NCBI GenBank assembly: GCA_029204225.1
Contig: CM055097.1
Span: 28,755,192 to 28,819,191, forward strand
DNA length: 64,000 bases
Origin: Diphasiastrum complanatum
Lineage: Eukaryota > Streptophyta > Lycopodiopsida > Lycopodiales > Lycopodiaceae
Reading direction: 5' to 3'
How positions within the stretch are numbered: position 1 is the stretch's first letter; each line of letters starts with the position of its first letter. The translations under genes were made by a program, and so were the position numbers. Positions 46,599 to 60,312 of the stretch are shown here, piece after piece. Below the pieces are notes generated by a model that saw nothing but the letters and a program-made list of their open reading frames with translations, was not told the origin of the DNA and made no database searches.

Positions 46599-46808
46599 GT
46601 GCTAATCATGTTCAGACAGATCATTTTGAAGGAGGGATTGTCCATTGATCCTTCAAAGATTGAAGTCATAAAAAACATGAGATTTCCAAAATTTGTGAAA
46701 GGAATGCAGACGTTTTTGGGCATGACGGGCTTTCACCGCCACTATATCTATGCGTATGCTGACAAAACTCATATCTTGTATGAGGTTCTTAGGAAGGGGG
46801 CCGTTTAC
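46599..46808 (+). pseudogene. Ty3/gypsy RT end / RNase H connection, copy C
   Basis: The best kept version: 'EGLSIDPSKIEVIKN' through 'FLGMTGFHRHYI' is open, with CAG where A and B have TAG. It is cut by the family 2 LTR, and the RNase H part is absent from this copy. Confidence 0.87.
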
Positions 46809-46813
46809 AAAGT

Positions 46814-47504
46814 TGTGAAAAATTGCCTACATTGGCAAATCTAGCCATGTAGAATATTGTACATTTTGTCAATATTGTTTGTTGGTTACTTGAATGGCCA
46901 AAGTGCCACTTGTACATACACACCTAAAGTAGGTTACCACGAGTCAAGAGGAGTGGTTGTGTCTATTTGGTAGTGATTCCTACTTTGTAGGATCTAGACC
47001 ATGATTTATGATGAGATTTGTACCTACCATGCACCTACCAAGCATGACTCTTGGATCTAGACTAGGGTTTTCACATTAGGGCAAGAAAGTGGAGTCTACT
47101 TCCTTATTACATGCTGGATTTTCACCTAACTTTGCAAAGGAAGTGTGTTTTACTATGTATTTCCATTCTCCATAGTGAGAAGATAGAAACTTTTTGGAGC
47201 CTCAAGGAGAAACTCGAGTTTCCTCTCATTGTATGGTGATTACTCTATTTTTCCAATAAAACCCAGCTTTGGCACTTTGTAAACACTGTCTACAGGCCGT
47301 ACTACAGCCTTATTTCCACATGTGTGGAGTTGGATTAGACTATTTGATCAATGCTTTGATTGTCTCTACTTGTTTCCTATCAAGCTGCTAAACTAGATCT
47401 TGTTTTCTGATGACTAGTTTCTGATAGATTGTTTAACAAGCATACAATCACCTTGTGGATCATTCAAAGATCCATTTATTGTCCTTAGTACTGTACTTTT
47501 TACA
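46814..47504 (+). repeat. 5' LTR of copia family 2
   Basis: 691 bp, beginning TGTGAAAA and ending TTTTTACA, preceded by the target sequence AAAGT (46809-46813) and followed at once by the primer site. It occupies exactly the insertion site of the solo LTRs in copies A and B. Confidence 0.94.
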
Positions 47505-47516
47505 TGGTATCAAAGC
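47505..47516 (+). other. Primer-binding site of copia family 2
   Basis: TGGTATCAAAGC directly abuts the LTR, for initiator-Met tRNA priming. About 620 bases of leader follow before the gag ATG. Confidence 0.93.
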
Positions 47517-48135
47517 CAAGTACAAGGCCATTGATCTGTGTTTGAATCTAATCCAGTTTTAGCAGGTTTTGGTGCAAAAAGCTAGTATTGGAAGGGCGAG
47601 CTGGTATCCAGGTTTTGGTGAGGGGATTTGATCCCAAACTTTTTCAGGATCAAAATCCGTACTGTTCACACGTGTGGGCATCTCTGAACCAGCATTTAAT
47701 AACTCATATTCATTGGATCATAGAAAATTCATATGGTGTCAGTTTGATGTAATTTTTGGTGCAAATCCTAGGATAAGCTACCAAGATCACTTGCCATTGA
47801 TTAGTTTTGAATTTGTTTCATGAAAACTAATTAATCTAGGCTGATTTCAGAACTTCTTAAAGTGGAAACCAGGTCTTGAAAGTACATCAAAGTGAATGAG
47901 AGAGATAGAGTCAGTTTTTGTCCAAGAATAGCCAAGATTGGCAAGATTTGCTTGAGTGTAGTTTTCATCTCATCTTATCTTCATTCCAGCTTGTGAGGGA
48001 GTGATAGAACTCTGATTACAAATCCATCTGTTGGATTAGAAGTCAACATTTGAGTGAAACACTGCAAGTTAGAAACCTTTGTGAGGTTTAGGTCCAAACA
48101 AATCTATATCTTGTGTGTAGAATCTTGCTAGTAAG

Positions 48136-51100
48136 ATGGGATCAGTGGGAGCCTACCTTCTAGAAGCTAGTGAGAGGTTAAATTCTACCAATTATGCTAT
48201 TTGAAAAGTGAGGATGGAGTCACTAATGGTGCTCTAGGATCTTTATGAGTTTCTAATAGATGATGAAGATGAACCTCTAGGTGCACAGGAATTAGTGAGA
48301 TACAAGAAGAGGTCTAGGCTTGCACTTCACTGTATTAAGATGAATGTAAGCAATGATCTTTTAAGGGAAGTATCATCATGTACGAGTGCTAAAAAGGCTT
48401 GGGAATTTTTAAAATCTACCTATGAGTCTAGTAACACTTCGAGGGTTCTCATGCTTAGGAATCAGATTCTACAGAGCATGAAGAGGAGTGATGAGAATGC
48501 ACAAGATTATGTGCTAAGAATCAAGTCTCTTAATAGGGAGTTAGCTTCCATTGGAGAGAAGATTCAAGATAGTGAGCTTGTTCAGATTGTCCTAAATGGT
48601 CTAGGGAGTAGCTTTACAAATTTGGTCCAAAGCTTTGCAATCCAAGACACTTTGCCTACTATAGAAAAGCTACACAGTGTATTAGTAGCTGAAGAGTGTA
48701 GGATGTTGCATACCAATGCAAGAATGAATGCTATTTCTCTGCAGGATGGTGATGAGAAAGCTAATTTCTCATTCAAAAGCAAGAAGAAGACCAATGGCAA
48801 GAAGAAGCACTTCAAGGAGACCAAGGAGGAGGATGAGGCTTCAAGCTCAAAGGGCAAGATCAAAGACAAGTCCAAGTACAAATGTTTTTTCTGTGGAAAG
48901 AAAGGACATTTTGCATCAGAATGTCTCAAGAAGAAGAAGGCACAAGAGAGCAAACAAAGCAACATTGCACATCAGGAGGAAGAGGAGGATGAAGAGTCAT
49001 CCTTGATGGTTTCCAACAAACCACCATCATCCAAGAGCAACACCAATGATTCTTGGTGGATTGATAGTGAGGCAAGTTCCCACATGACATATCAAAAGGA
49101 CATATTCTCCACCTTACTTTCTTACAATGACTTAAATAGATCAATCTATACTGCAAGTAGTCAAGAATGTAAGATAAGTGGAATAGGAACAATTCCCTTG
49201 TATGTGGGATCATCCAAAAGGATGAATCTAGATAATGTTCTTCATGTTCCTAAGTTAACCAAGAATTTGCTTAGTATTGGCCAGTTAATGGATAATGGCC
49301 TATATGTACAATTTAAGCATGGAGTTTGTTCCATCCTTAGAAATGATGAATGTATAGCCAAAGGCTTTAAGCAAGGTAGATTATTTAAGCTTGATGCTAA
49401 TATTGCAGTGGAGAGTGCTAACTTGGCAAAGGTGGAGCTATCAAAGGTGGAACTGTGGCACAAAAGGTTGGGCCACCCCAACTACAAAGCCATGGAATCT
49501 ATGGCTACAAACGAGCTTGTAGTTGGACTCCCCAAGCATTTGTCAAAGTGTGGGAAGAGATGTGAAGCATGCAGCCTCTCAAAGGCTCACAAGCTACCCT
49601 TCTCAAGATCTACATCAAGATCAAACTCTCCTCTTGAACTCATCCATTCAGATGTTCATAGTTTTTCACATGAGTCTAATGGTGGTGCCAAGTACTATGT
49701 AATCTTCATTGATGACTATTCTAGATTTTGTTGGATGTACCTCTTGTCTAGCAAATCAATGGTGTTTGATTCTTTTGTAAAGTTCAAGACTCTGGTAGAA
49801 AATCAACTTAGTACCAAGATTAAGGTATTAACGAGTGATAATGGAGGTGAATATGTCTCCAATAAGTTGATTGACTTTTGTATTTCTAATGGCATAAAGA
49901 GGGAGTTGTCATGTCCATACACCCCTCAATAAAATGGAGTGAGTGAGAGAAGAAATAGATCTCTTTGTGAGTGTGCTAAGGCCTTAAGGCTAGATGCTTC
50001 TCTATCCAAACCATTTTGGGGTGAAGCAATAACTTGTGCTAACTATTTGTGCAATAGATTGCCAAACCAAGCCATTGGAGGAATCACACCATTTGAAGCT
50101 CATCACTAGCAAGGTGATAGTGAGTAGGGATGTTATTTTTTATGAAGGACATGCTTGTGATTTGGATGATAATGCTACTAATCATCTTGATGCCAAGGAT
50201 CATGCTAGGATGGAGGAGGAGCTTCCAAGTGAAGAAGAACTTGAGGATCCACCTCAAGATGCAAGAACTCCAAGAACTCCAAGAACTCCAAGAAGATCTA
50301 CAAGGGCAAGATCTAAGCCATTGAGGCTCACCTATGATGGTCAAGGTGATCAAAGGAAATAAACCTCTTGATTGCAAGTGGGTGTTTAGATTGAAGTATA
50401 ATCAAGATGGATCAATAAGCAAGCATAAAGCTAGGCTTGTTGCCAAAGGTTTTTTACAAACCAAAGGCATTGATTATGATGAGACTTTTGCTCCTGTGGC
50501 TAAGCTTGTTACTATCAGGTTGATCATTAGTCTTGCTACAACCTTCAATTGGGAGCTATTCCAACTTGACTTCACAAATGCATTCCTCAATGGTTATTTG
50601 GAGGAAGAGATCTACATGAGGCAACCCGAGGGCTTCATCAAGGCAAAGCATGAAGGAAAGGTGTGTTTTTTGAAGAAGAGCCTTTATGGGCTCAAGCAAG
50701 CACCTAGAGCATGGTACTCTTGGCTAAACTCTTTTCTCATTTCCATCAATTTGTAATGAGTGCCTATGATCCATCATTGTATATAGGTTTTCATGATGGC
50801 ATGATCATATTTCTTGTTTTGTATGTAGATGACATTATCTTGAGTGGTAATTATCTAGATGGAATTAGAGATGTAAAAATTGCTTTAGCAAAAGAGTTTA
50901 AGATGGTAGATCTCGGCCTATTGAGCTTCATTCTTGGAATAGAGGTTATTAGAGGATGTGATTTTAGCTTCATTTGTCAATCTAAATATGCTACATCCAT
51001 CCTAGATAGATTTGGAATGAAGAATTGTAAAGGCATTGAGACACCAATGGAGCAACATGTAAAAGCATCTATTGGTTGTGATGAAGCATCCTTTGAGGAC

Positions 51101-51660
51101 ATCACATTATATAGAAGGCTTATTGGCTCCTTGATCTATTTAACTATAACTAGACCTGATCTTAGTTATAGTGTTGAAAAGTTAAGCCAATTCATGCAAA
51201 GTCCTCTAGTTTCACATTGGAAGATGGCCAAAAGAGTTCTTAGATACATTTCATTCACTAAGAATTCTGGTATTTTGTATAGAGGAACTAATCTTGGCTT
51301 AAGAGCCTATAGTGACTCGGATTTTGTAGGTGACAAAGTGGATAGAAGATCAACAAGTGCCTTTGCCACCTTTCTATGTGATGGAGTAGTATCATGGCTT
51401 TCCAAAAAGCAAGATACCATCTCCCTATCTTCCACAGAATCCGAATACAAGGCCTTGACATCAACATGCAAGGAGGTCTTGTGGCTCAAAAGGCTATTGG
51501 TGGAGCTTCATGTCATGGAGGAGGAGATCCCTATCATCTATTGTGACAACCAATCAACCCAATCACTTGCAACTAATCCTACATTCCATGCAAGGAGTAA
51601 ACACATCGAAATTGCTCATCATTTCGTGAGGGAAAAAGTGCAAGCTAAAGAGATCAAGCT
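48136..51660 (+). pseudogene. Ty1/copia gag-pol (family 2), damaged and 3'-truncated
   Basis: Near-complete copia polyprotein from the ATG at 48136. In order it has gag; a zinc knuckle 'CFFCGKKGHFASEC'; protease whose active site reads DSEASSH instead of DSGASSH; GAG-pre-integrase with 'WHKRLGHPN' and 'CEACSLSKAH'; an integrase core with Asp in 'IHSDVHS', 'TSDNGGEY' and Glu in 'SERRN'; RT with 'LYVDDII'; and RNase H with 'SDSDFVGD' and 'STESEYKAL'. Lesions are stops at 48202 (TGA), 48235 (TAG) and 49930 (TAA), a deletion with frameshift near 50100 removing the integrase C-terminal region, a second deletion near 50360 between the linker and RT, and a frameshift near 50745. After 'KEIKLS' the element is cut, and the copy D unit begins at 51661. 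The polypurine tract and 3' LTR are missing. Confidence 0.95.
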
Positions 51661-51794
51661 TTCATGTAAAGATAAGCCATTGGAACCTTGCAACCTGTTA
51701 CACAATAGAAACCACCGAGCACACAAGTGGTGGTGTGCCCTCCCAAGGTGGTAGGCCAGCCCCTCCATGTCCACCCTAGAGGGAGACATCGCCC

Positions 51795-51796
<2 letters not shown>

Positions 51797-51839
<43 letters not shown>

Positions 51840-51888
51840 CTTGAAAATTCTTAGGACTCTTAACCCCGCCCCCCTCCCCCCCCCCCCT
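51797..51888. repeat. CA microsatellite and C run, copy D
   Basis: (CA)n of about 40 bp (51797-51836) and a C run at 51866-51888 broken by one T. Confidence 0.95.
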
Positions 51889-52511
51889 GAGCTCGGAGAA
51901 ATTTTTTGATATGTCATGGCAAGAGCACTTCATAATACTTCAGCAGACCGAGTGAGATTGATGTTTTCAGCATTATTAGCAAGGCTGGCTGATTATGTTA
52001 TAAAAACAGGCCTCGTAATAAGCCATAAGGAGCACCCCCCCCCAAGCGTGTAAAAATAGAACATCAAATTTATGTACGATGATTGTACGGCACATCTTAT
52101 ACAGTACAAAAATACAGTAGATTTTAAAAATTATATGACCCACATACTTAACATATGACAATGCAAATAGATCAGAAAATGATTGCCAACAAAAACGACG
52201 CTGCCAACGAGAAAGATGCTCCAACGAGAGAGATGAACAAACCATGTTTACAAAACTTGTTGAACAATTAACACCTCGTTGTACTTTGCAAAGACGTACA
52301 TATGGTAGTTAAATTGTAAAGCTAAACATTAAAAACACATCGAACTTCGCAAAAACATAAAACGTGAATTAAACCTTATAAAAAATCTGAATTCGAAACA
52401 ACACTAAAAACACATAAATACGGTAGTGAAACCATATACATATTATGGCAATAGCATAGTTTAATAGCATAATTAAACTGTATAAATACTTTGATAGCCC
52501 TGGTATTAACG

Positions 52512-53189
52512 TCAGTTAACGGGCAAGACATGCTCGTTATCTATTCTCGTTATCGCATAATGAAAGAAAGAAAATGAAGCGTGCTCGGTTCTTATCCGTG
52601 AACACCATTTACGCCCGGGAGGAATTAGGGCACCCTTATTAATGATTCCTCCAGGCTCCAGGTCCTCCAAAAGAATGCGAATTGCCCTGACGCTTCCTTT
52701 CTGACGCCGTAGTGGACCTGGCCACTGGTCCCACGCCCTGGCTGCGGGGTCTTGGCTCTCCACCTTACAATCTAACTGTTGGGTCTCGGCCCCCCTGTCA
52801 TTACAAATGGCCCTAGCCCCAGTTACTGGATGAATGGGGAATCCCGATGTAGGAGTCAGATGGTGGCAGTCAGCACGACGTAAAGCCCATGTAAGTTGGC
52901 CTTTAAGCACGTGGAGTATTAGTGACCCATAAAATAAACTCGCTAATGCCCACAACATAAACCATAAAAAGGTGAGTGAGTTTCTAGCCCCCTTTGGAAA
53001 GCAAGATGCATAAACAAGTAAGTCGTTATAGGCACATGGCTTTGCGCCTATTTTATGGTCATGGTCCATGGATATAGGCAAGTTGCCAACTCCTTGTTTA
53101 CACAAATATGCTTTGTGGGTCTTCCCTAGTGATGAACCCCATTGGTCTTGTGACACTTCACACAATGGAGAACGAAAAGATACCTTCAT
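52512..53189 (-). CDS. Unrecognised 225-codon ORF, copy D
   Basis: Full-length partner of 26735-27412. Relative to that copy it has Arg for Cys at residue 6, Asn for Ser at 36 and Pro for Leu in 'ALIPPGRKW', and six silent differences. The hydrophobic segment at residues 72-95 is unchanged. The local GC content is higher than in the flanks. No family is recognised. It lies 850 bases to the right of the unit's left edge and 1 kb to the left of the copia remnant, with no visible link to either. Confidence 0.4.
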   Translation of the reverse strand: MKVSFRSPLCEVSQDQWGSSLGKTHKAYLCKQGVGNLPISMDHDHKIGAKPCAYNDLLVYASCFPKGARNSLTFLWFMLWALASLFYGSLILHVLKGQLTWALRRADCHHLTPTSGFPIHPVTGARAICNDRGAETQQLDCKVESQDPAARAWDQWPGPLRRQKGSVRAIRILLEDLEPGGIINKGALIPPGRKWCSRIRTEHASFSFFHYAITRIDNEHVLPVN

Positions 53190-53744
53190 TCATTTTTTTC
53201 TCTCAAAGATGCTTTAATTTGAAAGAACATAAGCATGCACTCATGCAATCAACTATCAAGTGTAATATTGCATGGACCAATGCATGACAACCATGTAAGC
53301 AAGACACTTTCCCTTGTTCTTAGATGAGCTTATTCCCCTATTCCACTTTTACTGAGGGTAGAGGCAAGGGCCCTCCTCATCCAACCATTGAGAAAGCTTT
53401 TTTTTGTGTTTCTCTCAAAGCAGATTGACCATACATTAAAGAGTTTTTACAAAAATACATGCAACAAAATAAAACTCAAAGAAGTAGCACTTTAGTAGTA
53501 GTAAGTTTTCATCAAGTAAGGGATACCTTGTGACTATTATGCCCCTTTTTTAACATATTAAAAAGTAGAATATATATGTAGTTTTTTCCAGACATAGGTG
53601 CTGCTCTTTCCACCCTTCGTGTCCATATGGCTGCCATGTGACACTTCTAGACTGGTCAATCAGAGTCAAACTACTTATTATGCTTCGTAAGGTACATGTG
53701 AAAAAAGTCAAGGTATCCATTACGCAATGGAATCCGTCACACAA

Positions 53745-53844
53745 AGGACATTTTGCCCAGTTCGGCTTACCAAAATTTATTAGGCTCAACCCCTCTGGGC
53801 CTCGCCTAAAAAATTCTAGAAAGCCTTACCGGGCAAAATGTCCT
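53745..53844. repeat. 14-bp inverted repeat with 72-bp loop, copy D
   Basis: Same arms as in copy B (27968-28067), both perfectly preserved. Confidence 0.75.
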
Positions 53845-54434
53845 AGGCCCGACACCTTCCATAATACGTTATTTTGTTTCAAATACTTGAGTATTGTAAT
53901 TATTTGTGATTCAAAATTACTTAATTCATAAGTGGTTAATAAATCTCAATTTGCATTGTAGATCAATGAATGATGGGTCTTGTTAGAAAAGCATGTCAAA
54001 ACTCAAACTTGAAAGTAAGAAATCTAATAATAAGAACCTTGTAAAGAATACTTGTAAGAGGTTGCAGGTACACTAGCAAGCATTGCATCCCATACACTAT
54101 CATTGAATTAAATTGATTGAAGGCATAATAAGGAATCACCCTTCAAAACGTGGCCCCAATGAATTTATGTATTTGCATCTCATCGTTAAGGAAAAAAAAA
54201 AAAGACGTCTTATAATTTGCATCTCGAAAAAAAAGGAACTCATTTAGAAATGATTTTGAGTCACTAGTGATATAACAAGAACGATGTGGTGCTATACCAC
54301 AAAGGCCTTGCCATGTCATAAGTCGTACTTTTATTTTACGAGAATCCTACAAGTTTAGCAAATATGGAAAGGCATTTATGACATAATATGAGAATATTAA
54401 GCTGAAAATAAAATCAAAAAATGTGTGAAAAAAT

Positions 54435-57119
54435 AACAAGGTAGGCTGCAGACTCGTCTATATACTTCATAGGTGGTCTGCTAGCTCTTGATGATCTTTT
54501 GAAAAATGGAGGAAGTTGATCATCATCTTTTGATTCACTGTCAGTGTAATCGACATTGTATACCTAAGAAAATCCTCTAGCAACAAGTCAGGCTTTTCTT
54601 CTGTCGATGCTTCCATTTGCTTTGTACTTGACTTTGAAAATCCATTTGCAATCAACTACGTTTCTGCAAACAGGTAATTCGACAATCGTCCACAATCGTC
54701 CATGCCTGGTTCTTGATAAGAAATGAATCCTCTTTATCCATAGTTTTTTTCCAGAGATTTGAATCTGGCTAACTGAGTGCCTCCTTACAGTTGTCAGCTC
54801 GTGAACAAGGTAGGCTACAGACTCGTCGATATACAAGATAGGTGGTCTGCTAGCTCTTGATGATCTTCTGGAAAATAGAGGAAGTTGATCATTTTCATCA
54901 TACTGTAGTTGCTGAATTGCAACATCATCATCTTTTGATTCACCATTGATTTGTTGTTCATCAAGAGTAGATGAGCTTGGTCCTTCAAGGGGAATAGTCG
55001 AGTGAGGAACTAAAAAGTTCAATATGTCAGGAGAATCTAACAAGTCGGCTGGATGGGCTCTGCCTTTTCCCTTGAGGTCTTGAAACTGATCTTCGATGAA
55101 GATGACATCCCATCTAGTGCTCTATGGGATCCAAAAACTTGTAGACTTGATCTGAAGTATTGTAGCTCATGAAAATACATTTGATACTGTAGAAGTCGAG
55201 CTTCTTCCTGAGATCATGAGGAATCTGTGCATAAGTAGTACATCCAAAAACTCGTAAGTTTGATAAAGAAGGTTTGGTACCTGTCCAAACTTCAAATGGT
55301 GTTTTGTTCGAGAGACCTTTAGTAGGACATCTGTTCTAAATATAAGTTGTTGTTGAAATAGCTTCAGCCCATAAGGACCTCGGAAGTGTCGCATGTGATA
55401 ACATGCACTTTGCCGATTCGACTAATGTTATGTTCTTTCTCTCAGCAAGACCATTTGATTGATGCGAATAGGAGGTAATGTATTATTGATCAATGTCCTT
55501 GTTAAAGCAATACTTCTTGAATTCAGTGGAGATATATTCTCCCCCATTATCTGACCTCAATGCTTTGATTCGTTTACAAGTCTAATTTTTTGCATGCTTT
55601 GTGAATTGTCTAAACTTGATGAGAGCCTCTAATTTTTGTTTAATGAAATAAATAGCTGTTCTTCTGGAGAATTTGTCAATAAAGGTAATGAAATACTTTG
55701 CATCTAGCAATGGAGGAGTTTGCATAGGTCCACATCTATCTGTATGAACAACATCTAACAGACCTTTTGCTGCATGTCTATGACTTGACCTAAAAGGAAT
55801 CCTAGTATGCTTTCCAAGGATGCAACAAGGATGAAACTATGGCAGACAAGGAGATCGACCTTACCAGAAGGATAGTCAAGATCAAGAGCCATGGATTGTT
55901 TTAACATGTTCGCAACAGATGCATAATTCAAGCGTCCAAAGCGATGATGCCATAGTAATGCTTTATTGACAAGAACAGAGGTTTTCAAGGCTTGACTATA
56001 ATCAGAATAACAATGTGCCAATCTATATAAGTATCCATTCCTCTTGCCGAGTGCAAGGATCTTATTACTCCTATCGATACTTCTGCATTGATCAGACTCA
56101 AACTCCACCTTATGACCTAAATTTGTAATTCTACTTATTGATAATAGATTTGTAGAGAGTTTAGGAACATACCAGACTTTTGACAATAGTTTCAATTGAT
56201 TATGCTGGAATCTCAATCTTACAGTACCTACACCTTCGATAGTGTGAGTACTATCGTCACCAAGATGAACATACATCTTTGTGTTGTAAGGCGTATAGGA
56301 TTGGAAAATCTCACGATGATTGGTCGTTGAGTATCTCCCGAATCCAGAAACCACGAATCATCTGAATTCGCATATTTGTCTTTGACCATAAAAGCGCCTT
56401 CTTCCATTTCGACTTGAGGAGATGCTGTAATGTATTTGCTTGTTAATCAGGTTGCTTGGCTGCATTCTTCGAATTGAGAATTTGGCAATCTTGGATCTCA
56501 TGGTTATTGCGTTTGCAATAACTGCAAATTGTTGTTGACTTTGAGTCTATTTTTGATTCGATGCTCGAAGCTTTTCTACATCTGTCATTTCAAACCCTGC
56601 ATGAGACGAAGAGGTAGATGAAGTGTCTTAACTTCTTTGATTATCTTCTTGCAGCAACATAGCGATAACTCTGGTAAGAGTTAAATCTGAGTATATTGTG
56701 ATGATCATCACCCAGTTCTCATATGTAGAGGGCATGCTTGAAAGCAATGTCATTATTGTGTCTTGAGCATCTAATACTGATCTGACAGTGGCCATCTATT
56801 GTAAGAGATTCTTAAACTGGTTAATATGATTCTGAAGAGAAACACCATTTGACATCGTGAGTGTGAAGAATCTCCTTCGAAGATGTAACTTAGTTACGTC
56901 TCTCACATCATATAGTGAGCTCTGGATGTCCCAAACTTCTATTGAAGTTTTAGCTTCACCTATGTGGCCAATTTGAGTATATGATATATTGAGTATAAAA
57001 AGCGCGAAAGCTTTACCATCCTTCAATTTTAATTTTGAGTCTTCTATTTCATCTTCAGGTTTCACTTCGATACTTGTAACAACATCCCATAACTCGTTGG
57101 TGATTAGCAAGGTATTCAT
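54435..57119 (-). pseudogene. Ty1/copia gag-pol remnant (family 1), copy D
   Basis: Same domain order as copy A (193-2928): gag at 56796-57119, GAG-pre-integrase at about 55870-56300, integrase at about 55340-55560, linker and RT start at 54588-55043. Some sites are better kept than in A: the protease reads WFLDSG where A has a stop and DLG, and the integrase Asp is present (SDNGGEY). Other lesions are private: a deletion after the protease motif, a TAA within 'DIDQ*YI', and a deletion of about 60 bases in the zinc-knuckle region. The partial linker duplicate is at its left end. Confidence 0.9.
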
Positions 57120-57344
57120 CTTAAATTTTCACAAATGATAATTGGATCCATTCAGCTTGTGTCTGCGATAAGACCAGCTTTACTTTGAGAATCCATCTGG
57201 AACGTAGTCTGTTGATTGTATCAATGACGCTAAGATGTAGTGATGGCAAAAACATGAAATCATGAAAGATATCGCGAAAGATATTAGTATTAGGGCTTTT
57301 TGCTCTGATATCGATATAGTATTAGGCCTTGAAGAAGAATCAAT

Positions 57345-57356
57345 GCTTTGATACCA
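57345..57356 (-). other. Primer-binding site of copia family 1, copy D
   Basis: TGGTATCAAAGC on the minus strand, abutting the LTR at 57357. The leader is shorter than in A, lacking the GAAGAATATGATATC repeats. Confidence 0.88.
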
Positions 57357-58414
57357 TGTCGAAAATATGTGAGTGATGGAATGCGAACACTTCCTACTTC
57401 CAATGCATGACTACGCCTATAAAAAATTGAACAAAGCAGTAGTGATGTAAATCACGTTCAATATTTAGCAGCTAACTTTCGCTAGATACTAAGTGATTAT
57501 GTAGCCAAACATAAAGTATTCAATTCTCCGACAATTTCTATCACTTACAAAAGCAATACAGAGATGCATGCATTCTGACACACGCAATAAGAAAATAGTA
57601 TTGATTTTGAAAAAAAAGATCAGATGCTAATGAGTGCAAGACAATAGCAGATAGAAACCATGCACTCTAAAGCTATCTCAGAGTAACTGAGAAGAAGTAT
57701 GAAATAAACAACTCTGCTGATAAGCAGTAGCACAATAGCAACTCTAAAATAAATCTCTAAAAGACTGAACTAGAATGCTCAAGAGAGTTCAAGCTTGAAA
57801 GCTTGATAGAGAGCTAACAACAATACTTTCTGATTATGAATGATCTGCTTGATGAGAGCGCAAGAAGCATCGTGTAATAACGCTCAACTCCTTCACAATT
57901 CACAATAACATTGATCTTGACTTGATCATTGATAATGAGATGTATGAACAACTCATTTATACTAGGTCATCAAATGCAATTGCCAGTTGGCTGGAGTCCA
58001 CTGACATTCATCTAGTTCTTCTCAGAAGTTGCTTGCTGACAAGTGGTGACAATTGGCCGTAAATAGTGTGTCTGCATAAATGAACATAAACTGTCATTAT
58101 GCATAAATGAATGTAAACTGCCCCAAGTGAAAAATGCAACACTACATTTTTACTCATGATTTCTGCAGGCAAAAAGTGTGAAAAAGATGACACTGCATTT
58201 TTGCACGTAATTTGTGACAGACAAAAAATGCAAAAAAGACAACACTGCATTTTTACACGTAATTTCTGATAGGCGAAAAATGCGAAAAAGGTGACACTGC
58301 ATTTTTACATGCAATTTTTGACAGGCAGAAGATGCGAGGAAGGTGAAACTGCATTTTTATACGAGATTCCTAACAGGCGACATTGTCGGGTTTGCAGAGA
58401 GAGAAAATACGACA
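57357..58414 (-). repeat. 5' LTR of copia family 1, copy D
   Basis: Ends TGTCG and CGACA; the 52-bp repeats lie at 58143-58379. Confidence 0.7.
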
Positions 58415-60096
58415 CTGTTGTCAAACTCCATATATTTCTACAGCCTATGTAAAACACTTGTAAATCTGTAGACTGTATAAAAACATGGGAAAATCCACAG
58501 AATTGGACAAACAGTTGGATGAAGATTAAAAACCGATTAGTCGATTAGTAGGAAGGAGAATAATCCATCATTTCAGTTTGAGAAATATTGAGACTAGTTT
58601 TCTGGAGTGCTGAAAAGGGGTGGAACAATTTGATTTTGCAATTCGGTCCATTCTGCATCCCATCTTTAGCTACATTAGCTAGCAGTTTCAACCGTGAACT
58701 TTTGTGTAGGGTAGATTGTCTACCATAAGAGTTGTCAGCAATTTCGAGTGAATTCGGATCCTCAAAAGTCTTTCTATCATACTCATAGGTTTTGCTATCA
58801 CTAGTTTTTTAGTTGAGAGAGGAAACTGATTTGGATGAAGTGAAAAACCCAAACCTTCTAAGTTGCATAGTAGATGGATTGTCAGTGAATCCTTTATTTA
58901 GGCGATTCTTTCATTTGGATCACTTCAGCAAAAGTCGCTAATAACATGTCTGCAATGAGAGCTAGGAGGGAAGTTGTCTTCTTTAGAGGAGCTTAATAAC
59001 GAGCTTGTGCTTCTAGATTTTCCTAGAGTAGGAATGCCAAAACTAGAGGGAGATTTGATCACCGCCAATGAAGAGGATCTAGGGGATCTTTTCTTATTAA
59101 CCACCAATTGGTACTGATCAATAGTAGATGGAGAGCAGGAGCACTCCACACACAAGTAGCTTGAAAGACTAAGGCAAGTCTTGCAAAAGGCAAGAAAAGA
59201 GACAAAATAAACAGGTTATTCGAAATAACCAGCTCCATCAAATATGTTAAGACAAGAGGGGATAGCATCAGCCAACTTCCAAAGAATGCAAGCCTTAACG
59301 TGAGGTGAGAATTTGGAGTTAAAGTCAGATCCACAATGTCTATAACCTCTCCAAGGTTGGAAAGAAGACCGAAGAGGAGACATTTAAACTTGACAAGAAA
59401 AAAAGGAAGAGAGATATGAATCAGAAGATGAGATAGACTCAACGTTCAAAACGCTGAAAGTCTTTCTGAACTTGAAGATCGCAACTCATGCACCACAAGG
59501 ATGGACAATCTAGACAAAATTTTTGAGGTGTTAACAAATTTCGATCCATTATCCAAACCATTCTTGTAAGTAGACACCATTTCTTAGCCCTCTCTCTTTC
59601 ATTCACACATCTCATCCTTCAACATTGAATATAGAATAGAGAACCATCACTAAAATTCTTGGTTGGCTCATCTTCATCAAATCAACATAGCACTACTGCC
59701 ACTACCACATGCCTAGTGATCCAATCTTTCAAAACCATAAGTCCTCATAATGGAAAGTTTTCAAGTCTATCCACAAATCAACATTTGTCCTCCCGTTTAC
59801 ATTCGATCTTCGATGTTTTAAGGATTTGGAAAGAATATGAATTTCTCCTCTAACCTCTAATTTCTGAAGATAGGCCTCATGACCTCAAGGCTCAATTGAG
59901 CTTCATAGCAGGCAAAAATCCTTACACTCCCCTACTTTCCTTTTCTTGATATTTAGCATAATCTTCGTCCTCTACATGTAGCGTGTGAATGGTACATACA
60001 TGCAACATTTGATAGCCATCTCAATATTTCTATGTTTTGACTTCGAAATTCTAATTTCACTACTTTCAATATTTCTCTATTCTAACTTTTGAACTA

Positions 60097-60274
<178 letters not shown>

Positions 60275-60312
60275 GAAAACACATGTAATTGACCCTACAA
60301 TAGGAGAACCTG

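Larger units (their letters stand above)
37936..46813. repeat. Composite repeat unit, copy C
   Basis: Colinear with copy A 2160-11041. It starts mid-way in the copia family 1 internal region and runs to the target duplication of the family 2 LTR. It is about 1% diverged from A and B by eye, including a 9-bp insertion near 46087, and keeps some ancestral codons (CAG where A and B have TAG). Confidence 0.9.
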
